A DNA stretch of 64,000 bases from Hyphomicrobium sp. CS1BSMeth3 (GTDB lineage Bacteria; Pseudomonadota; Alphaproteobacteria; Rhizobiales; Hyphomicrobiaceae). The stretch spans positions 1 through 64,000 of the forward strand of contig NZ_FPEI01000005.1 of assembly GCF_900117415.1 (NCBI RefSeq), read 5' to 3'. The notes beneath the pieces are model-generated. The model was not told the DNA's origin. It worked only from the letters and a program-made list of their open reading frames with translations, and searched no databases. Made by a program: the position numbers and the translations under genes. The number at the start of each line of letters is the position of its first letter. The first letter of the stretch is position 1. Positions 17,055 through 26,011 of the stretch are shown here, piece after piece.

Positions 17055-17681
17055 ATGGCGTCCCCGGCACCCAAGCGCAGAGGTGACGCGCGCGAGCGCA
17101 TACTGGATGTCGCCGAGGTCTCGGTGCTCGAGAAGGGCTTCGACGCAACCTCAATTGACGAGCTGATCGCCGCGGTTGGCATCACCAAGAGCGGTTTCTT
17201 CTATCATTTCCGGGACAAGACCGAGCTCGCCCGCGTGCTTCTCGAGCGCTACATCGAGCGGGAGGGCGCGATGTTCGACGAGTTGTTCGCGCGCGCCGAC
17301 GAGCTGAACGAAGACCCCCTGCACGGCTTTCTGGTCGGCCTCAAGATGCTGGCCGAGCTGTTTGCCGACCTGCCGAACGGCCATCCCGGCTGCCTGATTG
17401 CAGCCTATTGCTACCAGGATCGGCTCTTCGATCAGAAGGTGCGCGACCTCAATGCCGCATCCGTCATTCTCTGGCGCAAGCGGTTCCGCACGCGCCTCGA
17501 CATGATCGCGGCCCGCTATCCGCCGCGCATCCCTGTTGATCTCGACGACCTCGCCGATATGCTTTCGGCAGTAGCCGATGGTGGCATCATTCTGTCGAAG
17601 TCGCTGAAGGATCCCCGCGCGCTCTCGCGCCAGATGCTGCTCTACCGCGAGTTCGTGAAAACGGTCTTCCTGGGGACCTGA
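17055..17681 (+). CDS. TetR-family transcriptional regulator
   Basis: A 208-residue repressor-type protein. The N-terminal HTH is typical: RERILDVAEVSVLEKGF, TSIDELIAAVGITKSGFFYHF, then DKTELARVLLERYI. The C-terminal ligand domain is of the general type and gives no ligand. The ATG at 17055 was chosen; an in-frame GTG at 17043 would add four residues. It is divergent from the homocysteine methyltransferase across a region with palindromes, which suggests control of that gene or of itself; this is inference. Confidence 0.87.
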   Translation: MASPAPKRRGDARERILDVAEVSVLEKGFDATSIDELIAAVGITKSGFFYHFRDKTELARVLLERYIEREGAMFDELFARADELNEDPLHGFLVGLKMLAELFADLPNGHPGCLIAAYCYQDRLFDQKVRDLNAASVILWRKRFRTRLDMIAARYPPRIPVDLDDLADMLSAVADGGIILSKSLKDPRALSRQMLLYREFVKTVFLGT

Positions 17682-17733
17682 CGGCAAGAGACCCCGCCTT
17701 GACGCCTAAGCGCGTACCGCGTAAGCAAAATCC

Positions 17734-18348
17734 ATGCTCCTGCTCATCGATAACTACGACAGCTTCACGTACAATCTCGTCCACTTCCTGGGCGAGCTTG
17801 GCGCTGAGTGCGAAGTCATCCGCAACGACAAGATCACCACGGCCGAGGCCATCAAGATGGCCCCGCAGGCGATCGTGCTCTCCCCCGGCCCCTGCACGCC
17901 CAACGAGGCGGGCATCTGCCTCGAGCTGATCGAGAAGGCGGGGCCGAAGATCCCCCTCCTTGGCGTCTGCCTCGGGCATCAGGCCATCGGGCAGGCGTAC
18001 GGCGGCAAAGTCATCCGGGCGCCGTCGGCGATGCACGGCAAGCTCTCGACCATCGAGACCACGGGCAAGGGTCTTTTCGGCGGAGTGCCGAAGCGCTTCG
18101 AGGTCACCCGTTATCATTCGCTGATCATCGAGCGCGCGAGCCTGCCGGCCGATCTCGAGATCACGGCGGAGACGGCGGACGGCATCATCATGGGCGTGCA
18201 GCACCGCTCGCATCCCGTGCATGGCGTGCAGTTCCATCCCGAGAGCATCGCCTCCGAGCACGGCCACGAAATCCTCGCCAACTTCCTCCGTTTTGCCGGC
18301 CTCACGCCGCGCACGCGCAACACCAAGGCGCCGCGCGTCGCCGCATAA
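17734..18348 (+). CDS. trpG: Anthranilate synthase component II (glutamine amidotransferase)
   Basis: A 204-residue class I glutamine amidotransferase that supplies ammonia to TrpE for anthranilate; it may also serve PabB. The catalytic triad is visible: C79 in GVCLGHQAIG, H168 and E170 in FHPES. The start LLLIDNYDSFTYNL is characteristic. trpD follows 40 bases downstream. trpE is not in the window. No attenuator or terminator-like leader was recognised in the 52 bases upstream. Confidence 0.93.
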   Translation: MLLLIDNYDSFTYNLVHFLGELGAECEVIRNDKITTAEAIKMAPQAIVLSPGPCTPNEAGICLELIEKAGPKIPLLGVCLGHQAIGQAYGGKVIRAPSAMHGKLSTIETTGKGLFGGVPKRFEVTRYHSLIIERASLPADLEITAETADGIIMGVQHRSHPVHGVQFHPESIASEHGHEILANFLRFAGLTPRTRNTKAPRVAA

Positions 18349-18388
18349 ACCTTCTCGTCTCTGCCCGAACTTCCGGAACAACACCGCC

Positions 18389-19411
18389 ATGCCCGCTGCC
18401 GAGCTCACGCGCCTCATCCAGAAGGTCTCGACAGGGGCGGTCCTCACGACCGAGGAGATCCGCACCGCGCTCGAGATCATGACGGACGGTCATGCCTCGC
18501 CGGCGCAGATGGGTGCGTTTCTGATGGCGCTGCGCGTGCGCGGCGAAACGGTCGACGAGATCACGGGCGCCGCGCAGATGCTGCGGGCCAAGATGAAACG
18601 CGTGTCGGCCCCTCCGGGCGCCGTCGACATCGTCGGCACGGGCGGCGACAGCCATGGGACGTTCAACGTTTCGACGGCCTCGTCGATCGTGGCGGCGGGC
18701 GCGGGCCTCAAGATTGCCAAGCACGGCAATCGCCGCGTGTCCTCCCTTTCAGGTGCGTCGGACGTTCTGACGGAGCTCGGCGTGAAGGTCGACGCGAGCC
18801 CGGAACTGGTGTCGAAGGCCATCGCAGATGCGGGCGTCGGCTTCCTTTGGGCGCCGATGCATCATCCCTCGATGAAGCACTGGGCGCCGATCCGCGCCGA
18901 GCTCGGCATCCGCACGATCTTCAATCTGCTCGGACCGATCTCGAATCCGGCCGGCGTCACGCGGCAGGTGCTCGGCGTGTTCTCGCTGGAGTGGGTCGAG
19001 CCGATCGCTCATGTGCTGAAGAACCTCGGCGCCGAGCACGTGTGGGTCGTGCATGGCCACGATGGTCTCGACGAGCTGACCACGACCGGCGCGACGACCG
19101 TCGCCGAGCTGAAGGACGGCAAGGTCACCGTCTTCGAGGTGACGCCCGCCGATGCCGGCCTGGCGCCTGCGAAGCTCGCCGATCTGAAGGGCGGCGATGC
19201 GGCAACGAATGCCGCGGCGATCCGCGAGCTTCTCGCCGGCGTCAAAAGCCCCTTCCGCGATATCGTGCTGCTGAACACGGCAGCGGCACTGATCGTCGGC
19301 GGCAAGGCGACGAGCCTGACCGACGGCGTCGCGCTGGCCGTACATTCGATCGAGTCCGGTGCCGCGCGCGCCGCGCTCGACAAGCTCGTCCAGATCACGA
19401 ACGCCGGCTGA
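18389..19411 (+). CDS. trpD: Anthranilate phosphoribosyltransferase
   Basis: A 340-residue enzyme that joins anthranilate and PRPP, the second step of tryptophan synthesis. The PRPP-binding motif GTGGDSHGTFNVST and the KHGNRRVSSLSGASDVLTELG segment are intact, as are the downstream HHPSMKHWAPIRAELGIRTIFN and GPISNPA blocks. The ATG at 18389 starts the family-like region; a longer frame overlaps trpG. In most alphaproteobacteria trpC follows; here the gene ends 5 bases before the convergent putA and trpC is not in the window. Confidence 0.94.
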   Translation: MPAAELTRLIQKVSTGAVLTTEEIRTALEIMTDGHASPAQMGAFLMALRVRGETVDEITGAAQMLRAKMKRVSAPPGAVDIVGTGGDSHGTFNVSTASSIVAAGAGLKIAKHGNRRVSSLSGASDVLTELGVKVDASPELVSKAIADAGVGFLWAPMHHPSMKHWAPIRAELGIRTIFNLLGPISNPAGVTRQVLGVFSLEWVEPIAHVLKNLGAEHVWVVHGHDGLDELTTTGATTVAELKDGKVTVFEVTPADAGLAPAKLADLKGGDAATNAAAIRELLAGVKSPFRDIVLLNTAAALIVGGKATSLTDGVALAVHSIESGAARAALDKLVQITNAG

Positions 19412-19416
19412 GCGCC

Positions 19417-22400
19417 TCAGATCTTGTCGAGCCCCAGCAGCTCGATGTTGCCGCCCGTCGCGGTGATATCCGTCGAGCGCACGCGCTCGGTCGCAAAGCG
19501 CGCGAGATAGTGCGGCCCGCCAGCCTTCGGCCCTGTGCCTGAGAGCCCTTCGCCGCCGAAGGGCTGCACGCCGACCACGGCGCCGATCTGATTGCGATTG
19601 ACGTAGAGATTGCCGACGCGCGCGTGCTCGGCGACGTAGTCCGCGACCGCGCTGATGCGGCTGTGCAGGCCGAGCGTGAGGCCGTAGCCCGTCGCATTGA
19701 TCGACTTGATGACGCGGTCGAGATGGCCGCCCTCGTAGCGGACAACGTGCAGGATCGGGCCGAACACCTCGCGCTCGACGACCTCCATGCGGTCGATGGC
19801 GTACGCCGCCGGCGTGACGAACGTACCGGCGCGACAATCCGCCGGGATCGGCGGATCGATCAGCTCGCGCGCGCTGCGCCGCATGGCGAGCTTGTGCGCC
19901 TCGAGCATGGTCTGCGCGTCATCGTCGATGACCGGACCGACGTCCGTCGCATAGTCCAGCGGATCGCCGACTTTGAGCTCCGCAATGGCGCCGGTCAGCA
20001 TCTCCGTGACGTGATCGGCAATCTCCTCCTGCAGGAAGAGTACGCGCGCCGCCGAGCAGCGCTGGCCTGCCGAGTCGAACGCCGAGCGCACGACATCGCG
20101 CACGACCTGCTCGGCGAGCGCGCTGCTATCGGCGATCATGGCGTTGATGCCGCCGGTCTCGGCGATGAAGGGCGGAATCGCGCCCCGACGATCGGTAAGC
20201 GTCCGCTGGATGGCCCAGGCCGTGTCGTTCGAGCCGGTGAAGGCAATGCCGGCAATGCGCGGATCCTTGGAAAGCGCCGCACCGACCGAGCCATCGCCCG
20301 GCAAGAGTTGCAGCACCTCGCCGGGAATGCCGGCCGCGTGCATCAGCTCGACCGCGAGAAAGGCGGTGACGGGCGTCTGCTCGGCGGGCTTCGCGATCAC
20401 GGCATTGCCGGCGGCCAGCGCGGCCGCCACTTGCCCCGTGAAGATCGCGAGCGGGAAGTTCCACGGCGAAATGCACGCGAACACGCCACGTCCGCAAAGC
20501 TCGATGGTATTGCGCTCGCCGGTCGGCCCCGGCAGCACCGTCGGCCCCGCAAACTGGCGCCGCGCTTCGCCCGCGTAATAGCGCAGGAAGTCGACGGCTT
20601 CGCGCACCTCGGCGAGCGCGGCGTCGAGCGTCTTGCCGGCTTCGCGCACGACCACACCCATGAGCCGCGCGCGATCGCGCTCCATGAGGTCAGCAGCCTT
20701 CTCGAGCAGAGCCGCACGCGCCGGCCCGCCGCGGCGGTCCCAGGCGTGCATGGCCTTGCCCGCGCTCGCGATGGCGCGCTCGACCTGATCAGGCGTCGCT
20801 TCGAGCACGGTGCCGATGCGTCGGCGGCGGTCGTGCGGGCAGAGCACGAGCCGCGCGGCATCGCCGCCGCGGATGGCTTTGCCGTCGATGATCGGGCCCG
20901 CGGCGAAATCCACGGCGATGGCGGCATCGATGTCGCTGAGCAGAGCCGCCCGCGTTGCCGGCTCCGTGATCGCCACGCCGGCACTGTTGCGCCGTCCCGG
21001 TCCGAGGATCGCGGCCGGCAGCGGAATGCGCAGGCTCTGCTCGATCTGGCCCGCCTGCCAGAGCTTCTCCGTCACCTCGACAGGATCGCGCACGATCTCG
21101 GCGGCCGGCATGTCGTCATCGGCAAGGCGATTGACGAACGACGTGTTGGCGCCGTTCTCGAGCAGGCGGCGCACGAGATAAGCGAGCAGATCCTCGTGTG
21201 CGCCGACGGGCGCATACACGCGGCAACGGCGCCCAAGGCCGGACTTGCTCACGACATCCTCGTAGAGCGCCTCGCCCATGCCGTGCAGGCGCTGCATCTC
21301 GAAGGAAAGCGTGCCTCCGGCGACATGCGCTGCCGCGATCGTGTGCGCATTATGCGTCGCGAGCTGCGGATAGAAGGCGCGCGTATCGCCCAGCAGGAAG
21401 CGCATGCAGGCAAGGTAGGAGACGTCGGTATGCGTCTTCGCAGTGAAGACCGGATAGCCCGGCAGGCCGCGCTCCTGGGCGAGCTTGATCTCGCTGTCCC
21501 AGTAGGCGCCTTTCACGAGGCGCACAGGGATCGTTCGCCGCGTCGTCTCGGCGAGGCGCTTCAGCCAGCGCAACACGGGAACAGCGCGCTTGCCATAGGC
21601 CTGCACGGCGATGCCGATGCCCGGCCAGTTCGCAAGCTCCGGCGCGTGCAGCAGACGCTCGAAAATCATGAGCGTCGGATCGAGACGGTCCTGCTCCTCG
21701 GCATCGATGGTGATAGCGAGACCACGTGCGCGCGCGAGGCGGGCGAGCTCCAGAAGGTCAGGCAAGAGCTCCGTTTCGAGACGGGCTTCCTTGCCAGGCT
21801 CGAAGCGCGGGTGGAGGGCGGAGAGCTTGATCGAGATGCCGGGGCGGCGTGTGAGCGTCTCGATGTTCTCGACGCCCGGCGCGCCAGCCGACTTGCCCAC
21901 GGCTTCGATCGCAGTCGCATAGCGCGCGTGATAGCGGGCCGCATCTTTCTCCGTGCGCGCGGCCTCGCCGAGCATGTCGTAGGAGATGACATAGCCCTGC
22001 TTCTCGTACTCCCAGGCATTCGAGATCGCGCTCTCGATGTTGCGGCCGAGCACGAACTGGTCGCCGAGAATACGCACGGCCTGCCGCATGGCCTGCCGGA
22101 TGACCGGCTCGCCCGAGCGCGCAACGAGGCGCTTGAGGACCGCGCCAGGACCCGATCCGGCTGAGCGTCCCAGACGCACGATGCGGCCCGTCAGCATGAG
22201 GCCGAAGGTCGAGGCATTGACCAGCAGCGATTCCGAATGGCCGAGGTGGCGTTCCCAGTCGCCGCTGCCGACGCGCTCGTCGATCAGCGCATCCGCGGTG
22301 TCGGCATCGGGAATGCGCAGCAGGGCCTCGGCGAGGCAGAGCAGCGTGACGCCTTCCTCGGAGGTCAGGCCGTACTCGTGCATGAAGGCATCGAGGCCGC

Positions 22401-22623
22401 CGTGCTTCGTGCGCCCAACGCGCGCGGCGCCGACGAGGCGCTCGGCGAGTGTCGCAATGCGCTGGCGCTCGTCGGCCGTGTAGACGGCGCGCTCGATGAG
22501 GCCGCCGACGAGACGCGCTTCATCGCGCAGATGGAATTCGGAGATCTCGTCGCGCGGCAGAGGCGCAGAGGTCGGTGCGGCGCCGGCCGCCGACCAGGTT
22601 TCGCGCGCGCCATTGGCCACCAT
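19417..22623 (-). CDS. putA: Bifunctional proline dehydrogenase / L-glutamate gamma-semialdehyde dehydrogenase
   Basis: A 1068-residue PutA that oxidises proline to glutamate in two channelled steps. The FAD-dependent proline dehydrogenase barrel occupies about 170-470 (SIKLSALHPRFE, then RLVKGAYWDSEIK). The aldehyde dehydrogenase half occupies about 540-1010, with IAETGGINAMIAD and the catalytic Cys in SAGQRCSAARV. The N terminus lacks an obvious ribbon-helix-helix DNA-binding domain, so it is probably not an autorepressor. GGAGGAG precedes the ATG at 22623 by about 7 bases, preferred over the ATGs at 22638 and further upstream. It sits convergent to trpD, with tolA upstream beyond an intergenic repeat. 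Confidence 0.95.
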   Translation of the reverse strand: MVANGARETWSAAGAAPTSAPLPRDEISEFHLRDEARLVGGLIERAVYTADERQRIATLAERLVGAARVGRTKHGGLDAFMHEYGLTSEEGVTLLCLAEALLRIPDADTADALIDERVGSGDWERHLGHSESLLVNASTFGLMLTGRIVRLGRSAGSGPGAVLKRLVARSGEPVIRQAMRQAVRILGDQFVLGRNIESAISNAWEYEKQGYVISYDMLGEAARTEKDAARYHARYATAIEAVGKSAGAPGVENIETLTRRPGISIKLSALHPRFEPGKEARLETELLPDLLELARLARARGLAITIDAEEQDRLDPTLMIFERLLHAPELANWPGIGIAVQAYGKRAVPVLRWLKRLAETTRRTIPVRLVKGAYWDSEIKLAQERGLPGYPVFTAKTHTDVSYLACMRFLLGDTRAFYPQLATHNAHTIAAAHVAGGTLSFEMQRLHGMGEALYEDVVSKSGLGRRCRVYAPVGAHEDLLAYLVRRLLENGANTSFVNRLADDDMPAAEIVRDPVEVTEKLWQAGQIEQSLRIPLPAAILGPGRRNSAGVAITEPATRAALLSDIDAAIAVDFAAGPIIDGKAIRGGDAARLVLCPHDRRRRIGTVLEATPDQVERAIASAGKAMHAWDRRGGPARAALLEKAADLMERDRARLMGVVVREAGKTLDAALAEVREAVDFLRYYAGEARRQFAGPTVLPGPTGERNTIELCGRGVFACISPWNFPLAIFTGQVAAALAAGNAVIAKPAEQTPVTAFLAVELMHAAGIPGEVLQLLPGDGSVGAALSKDPRIAGIAFTGSNDTAWAIQRTLTDRRGAIPPFIAETGGINAMIADSSALAEQVVRDVVRSAFDSAGQRCSAARVLFLQEEIADHVTEMLTGAIAELKVGDPLDYATDVGPVIDDDAQTMLEAHKLAMRRSARELIDPPIPADCRAGTFVTPAAYAIDRMEVVEREVFGPILHVVRYEGGHLDRVIKSINATGYGLTLGLHSRISAVADYVAEHARVGNLYVNRNQIGAVVGVQPFGGEGLSGTGPKAGGPHYLARFATERVRSTDITATGGNIELLGLDKI

Positions 22624-22747
22624 CGCACTCTCCTCCATGCCTGAAGCCGAGGATGCCCTTCGGCAGGGCGTGACGCGAATCACGTCATCGCCAGCCTGAT
22701 CTTCAGGTCATTGAGCATAAAGCGTCGAGAGCGGCAAACGCGTCATT

Positions 22748-22869
22748 CCCCCTCTCCCCATTGTCTTCAATGGGGGGAGGGTCGGGGTGAGGGGCGGCCG
22801 CTTGCGCTGACGTCGGCGTCTGCCGCTGCCCCTCACCCTAACCCTCTCCCCGCAAGCGGGGAGAGGGGA
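22748..22869. repeat. REP/BIME-like palindromic intergenic element, copy 1
   Basis: Three nested inverted repeats fill the gap between putA and tolA. The left hairpin is CCCTCTCCCCATTG/CAATGGGGGGAGGG (22748-22781). The central long-range pair is GGGTCGGGGTGAGGGGC (22779-22795) with GCCCCTCACCCTAACCC (22828-22844). The right hairpin is CCCTCTCCCCGC-AA-GCGGGGAGAGGG (22842-22867). Related elements occur at 37301-37330 and 41773-41898. Such short palindromic intergenic repeats are common in Rhizobiales. It may also end transcription of tolA. Confidence 0.75.
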
Positions 22870-22874
22870 TGGCC

Positions 22875-24038
22875 TCAGAACATATCCTTGGGATCGAACG
22901 AGAGAATCATGTGCTCCCAGCCGCCCTCGTATTTGTCAGGTGGCAGGGCATAGGGGGCACACGCGATGAGCGCGCGCATGGCGCTGTCGGCGGCATCGCG
23001 GAAGAGCGGCGAGTTGTTCGAATTGCGCACTTTCGGCTGATCCGCGAGCGAGCCGTCCGGGCGCAGCCGCACCTCGATCTGGACGACCATCCGCTCGATG
23101 CCCTCGAGACCGGCATTGATATTCCAGCAGCGGCTGACCGCCTGTCGCATCAGACCGGCAAGGAAAGCCGCCTCGCTCGCCGATATCTGCGTGTCGCGCC
23201 CCTCTGGCGCTCCGCGCACCGGTCCCTTGGCGCGCGTATCCGTGCTCGGATGCGGCGCGGCGGGCGCCGGCGCGCGCGGATCCGGTGATTTATCGAGAAG
23301 CGCGGAGAGCCGGTCGGCACTGAACTGCGCCTTGGCCTTCTCCTCGGCGAGCTTCTTCTTGCGCGCTTCTTCCTGCTTGCGCTTGAGGTCGGCTTTCCGC
23401 TTCTCCTCAGCCTTGCGCTTGGCTTCGGCTTCAGCCTTGGCTTTGGCCTCCGCCCTGGCCTTCGCCTCTGCTTCTGCCTTGGCTCTAGCCTCTGCTTCTG
23501 CGTGCGCCTTGGCCTCGGCTTCAGCCTTGGCCTTCGCATCTGCCTCCGCTTTGGCCTTTGCTTCGGCTTCTGCCTTCGCCTGGGCCTCGCGCTTGGCTTC
23601 CTCGGCCTGTTGAAGCGCCAGATCGGCGAGTTTCTGCTCGAGCGCACTGCGATCCGGCACCGGTGCCGGGGGCGTCGGCGCGGGTGGCGGAGGAGGCGGT
23701 GCCTCGGCCGCCTTCGGCGGTGGGGGAGGTGGCGGCGGGGTTGGTGCAGGCGGCTCGGCAGCGGGAGGCGGTGGAGGCGGCGGTGCCGACTGAATGCGGG
23801 GACGCGGGGCCTCTTTGGGCGTCGGATCGTTCTGCGGGCTGTCCTTGGCCATCGCTTCCTTGAGCGTGGCGGAGCGGCTGCCCTTCGTAATGCGCGTCAA
23901 TTCGGAGGGCGAGATCATGTCGACCGCGATCGGCTCGATCGTCGGCGTCTTCAGCTCCGGCACCGACTGAATGGACACGACCGTCCAGCCGAGCAGCGTC
24001 GCGTGCAGCAGAACCGAGACGAGAAGCCCGAAATACAC
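22875..24038 (-). CDS. tolA: Tol-Pal system protein TolA
   Basis: A 387-residue inner-membrane protein of the Tol-Pal machine. One N-terminal membrane helix (FGLLVSVLLHATLLGWTVV) is followed by a Pro-rich segment (about 80-128), a long Ala/Lys/Glu/Arg helix (about 130-245, AEAKAKAEA-type repeats) and a C-terminal TonB/TolA domain (about 285-387) with CWNINAGLEGIERMVVQIEVR. It links the TolQR motor to the outer membrane during cell division. The gene starts 4 bases after tolR. The usual downstream tolB-pal genes are absent; an intergenic repeat and putA follow. Confidence 0.92.
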   Translation of the reverse strand: MYFGLLVSVLLHATLLGWTVVSIQSVPELKTPTIEPIAVDMISPSELTRITKGSRSATLKEAMAKDSPQNDPTPKEAPRPRIQSAPPPPPPPAAEPPAPTPPPPPPPPKAAEAPPPPPPAPTPPAPVPDRSALEQKLADLALQQAEEAKREAQAKAEAEAKAKAEADAKAKAEAEAKAHAEAEARAKAEAEAKARAEAKAKAEAEAKRKAEEKRKADLKRKQEEARKKKLAEEKAKAQFSADRLSALLDKSPDPRAPAPAAPHPSTDTRAKGPVRGAPEGRDTQISASEAAFLAGLMRQAVSRCWNINAGLEGIERMVVQIEVRLRPDGSLADQPKVRNSNNSPLFRDAADSAMRALIACAPYALPPDKYEGGWEHMILSFDPKDMF

Positions 24039-24042
24039 GGCC

Positions 24043-24510
24043 TCAGCCTCCGCCCTCCACTTCCGTCACGAGGGAAATCTTTCGAAATCCAGCGTCACGA
24101 ATGCGGCCCATGACGCGGGCGATGTCGCCATAGCTCACGGCCTTGTCGCCGCGCACGAAGACCGGCTCCTCGAAGCCGCCGCGGTTGCCCGCGATGGCCG
24201 TCAAGCGTGCCCCGATCTCGTCGAGCCGCATGGCCGTGCGCTCTTCCTGGCCGAGATAGACCTCGCCGCGGGCGTTCACCGAGACCACGATCGGCTCCTT
24301 GTTGGCTTCGAGCTGCTTACCCTTCGCCTGCGGGAGCTCCAGCGGCACGCCGACCGTCAGCAGCGGCGCTGCGACCATGAAGATGATGAGAAGCACGAGC
24401 ATGACGTCGACGAACGGCGTGACGTTGATCTCGCTCATCGGCGCGTGGCGACGGGCCCGGCTGCGCCGACCAGCTTTGCCTGATCCGCCCGTGTTGAGGC
24501 TCGCGCCCAT
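24043..24510 (-). CDS. tolR: Tol-Pal system protein TolR (ExbD family)
   Basis: A 155-residue ExbD/TolR protein. A short basic cytoplasmic start leads to SEINVTPFVDVMLVLLIIFM, with the conserved Asp in the membrane helix that serves the proton pathway with TolQ. The periplasmic domain ends VFVRGDKAVSYGDIARVMG and FRKISLVTE. It is preceded by tolQ (27 bases) and followed by tolA (4 bases), so it clearly belongs to one operon. Length is near the family's usual size. Confidence 0.94.
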   Translation of the reverse strand: MGASLNTGGSGKAGRRSRARRHAPMSEINVTPFVDVMLVLLIIFMVAAPLLTVGVPLELPQAKGKQLEANKEPIVVSVNARGEVYLGQEERTAMRLDEIGARLTAIAGNRGGFEEPVFVRGDKAVSYGDIARVMGRIRDAGFRKISLVTEVEGGG

Positions 24511-24537
24511 GCTGCTCTCTCCCCGCTCGCGGCCCCC

Positions 24538-25257
24538 TCAGGTCCGCGTATCGATCTGGCGCGAGACGATCGCCGCGAATTCATCGGCGAAGGCCTCGAA
24601 GCGCTGCGCGAGCCGCGCCGAATCGGCCGAGAACTTGTTATAGGCCATGACCGCCGGAATTGCGGCCAAGAGGCCAAGTGCCGTCGCAAACAAGGCTTCG
24701 GCAATGCCGGGGGCGACGACGGCGAGGCTCGTGTTCTTGGACGCCGCGATCGCCTGGAAGCTCGACATGATGCCCCAGACCGTGCCGAAGAGGCCGATGA
24801 ACGGCGCCGTCGAGCCGACCGTCGCGAGGAATAGCAAGCGGCGGTCGAGGCGCTCCATCTCGCGGCTGATGGTGACGTCCATCACCTTCTCGACGCGCAG
24901 TTGTATGCCGCCGAGCGCGCGGATGTTGCCTTCGACCGAGCGCTTCCACTCGCGCATGGCAGCAACGAACAGCGCCGCCATGGATTGCGTGCGGTCGCGG
25001 GCGAGGTTCGCGTAGAGCTCCTCGAGGCTCTGGCCGGACCAGAAAAGCTGCTCGAAGCGGTCTGCCTCGCGGCGCGCGCGGCGGAAGGCGAAGACCTTCT
25101 CGATGATGATCGCCCAGGACCAGACGGAGGCCAGCAGCAGGCCGACCATGACGATCTGAACGACGACATGCGCCTGCAAGAACAGCTCGATGAACGACGT
25201 GCCACTGCCGTGTCCAACCGTGACGATCTTGTCCTTGAGGATATCCGTCGGGTTCAT
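24538..25257 (-). CDS. tolQ: Tol-Pal system protein TolQ (ExbB family)
   Basis: A 239-residue inner-membrane motor subunit with three membrane segments: IVMVGLLLASVWSWAIIIEK, then LATVGSTAPFIGLFGTVWGI and AEALFATALGLLAAIPAVMAY. It forms the proton channel with TolR. The ATG at 25257 (MNPTDILK) was chosen; the frame stays open upstream but lacks family similarity. The 283 bases between ybgC and tolQ are unusually long for this operon and may hold a separate promoter, but no boxes were clear. Confidence 0.94.
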   Translation of the reverse strand: MNPTDILKDKIVTVGHGSGTSFIELFLQAHVVVQIVMVGLLLASVWSWAIIIEKVFAFRRARREADRFEQLFWSGQSLEELYANLARDRTQSMAALFVAAMREWKRSVEGNIRALGGIQLRVEKVMDVTISREMERLDRRLLFLATVGSTAPFIGLFGTVWGIMSSFQAIAASKNTSLAVVAPGIAEALFATALGLLAAIPAVMAYNKFSADSARLAQRFEAFADEFAAIVSRQIDTRT

Positions 25258-25540
25258 ACTTTGCTCGCTGGCGCGTGAGGTTCGGATCGAGGCGAGAGCG
25301 ATCAAACAGCACTAGCCCTCGGGCCCGCAATCCGCGCCTCGATAGCGCACTGCCGACCGGTCGGGCTCATCTGGAATCTACGGACTTGCCTGTCCCCAGC
25401 GCCGCTTCTTACGCTCCATTGTGACTAAACTAGGGTCCAAATGCCCGGATTCGGCCACATGTGTCCATGTGCCGCCGGGTCCCATGAACGACAAAGAGAC
25501 GAGCGAAAATCGCGGGGCTCCGATTGCTCCACAGGTACCC

Positions 25541-26011
25541 TCAGCGGCCTGTGAGGCCCGCCCGCAGGCGCTGGCTCAGGCGCTGCGGCTTGCCCGATAC
25601 CGAGACCAGCACCACCAGCACCTCGGCCTCGAAGAGAACCACGCCGTCCCGCAGCACGCGCTGCGCGAGGCTCAACGCCGCACCCTTTACCTCGGCAACG
25701 CGCGTCTCGACTTCCAGCACCTCGTCGATCCGCGCCGGCTTCAGGTATTCGAGCCGCATCCGGCGCACGACGAACGCCGATGGCTCGGCGCCGTCTCCGC
25801 CTTCGATGAGCGCGCGATGCTCGTTGCCGACGAGGCGCAGATAGTCCGAACGGCCGCGCTCACACCAGCGCAGATAGCTCGCGTGATACACGAGGCCGGA
25901 AAAATCCGTGTCCTCGAAGTAGACGCGCACGGGCAGGAGATGATGCCGCGCGCCGTCCGCGTCCGTCACGAGCCGGCCAGCAAGATCAGGCCATGCCTGC
26001 CGATCAGGCAT
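25541..26011 (-). CDS. ybgC: YbgC-type acyl-CoA thioesterase of the Tol-Pal cluster
   Basis: A 156-residue hot-dog thioesterase. The motif VRVYFEDTDFSGLVYHASYLRWCERGRS (residues about 28-55) contains the catalytic Asp of the 4-hydroxybenzoyl-CoA thioesterase/YbgC family. YbgC genes sit at the head of tol-pal operons and hydrolyse short acyl-CoAs or act on acyl-ACP in phospholipid metabolism. The ATG at 26011 (MPDRQAW) overlaps the end of the preceding phosphoesterase by 8 bases, indicating translational coupling. Confidence 0.88.
   Translation of the reverse strand: MPDRQAWPDLAGRLVTDADGARHHLLPVRVYFEDTDFSGLVYHASYLRWCERGRSDYLRLVGNEHRALIEGGDGAEPSAFVVRRMRLEYLKPARIDEVLEVETRVAEVKGAALSLAQRVLRDGVVLFEAEVLVVLVSVSGKPQRLSQRLRAGLTGR

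Noticed and set aside
19624-22164. Plus-strand open frame of 846 codons
   Set aside because: It is fully antisense to putA, which has all family motifs. The predicted product is Arg/His/Ala-rich with no recognisable domain.
23400-23600. Repetitive GCCTTGGC/TCTGCC tract taken as a DNA repeat array
   Set aside because: It is the coding sequence of the Ala/Lys/Glu helix of TolA; the repetition is explained by the protein.
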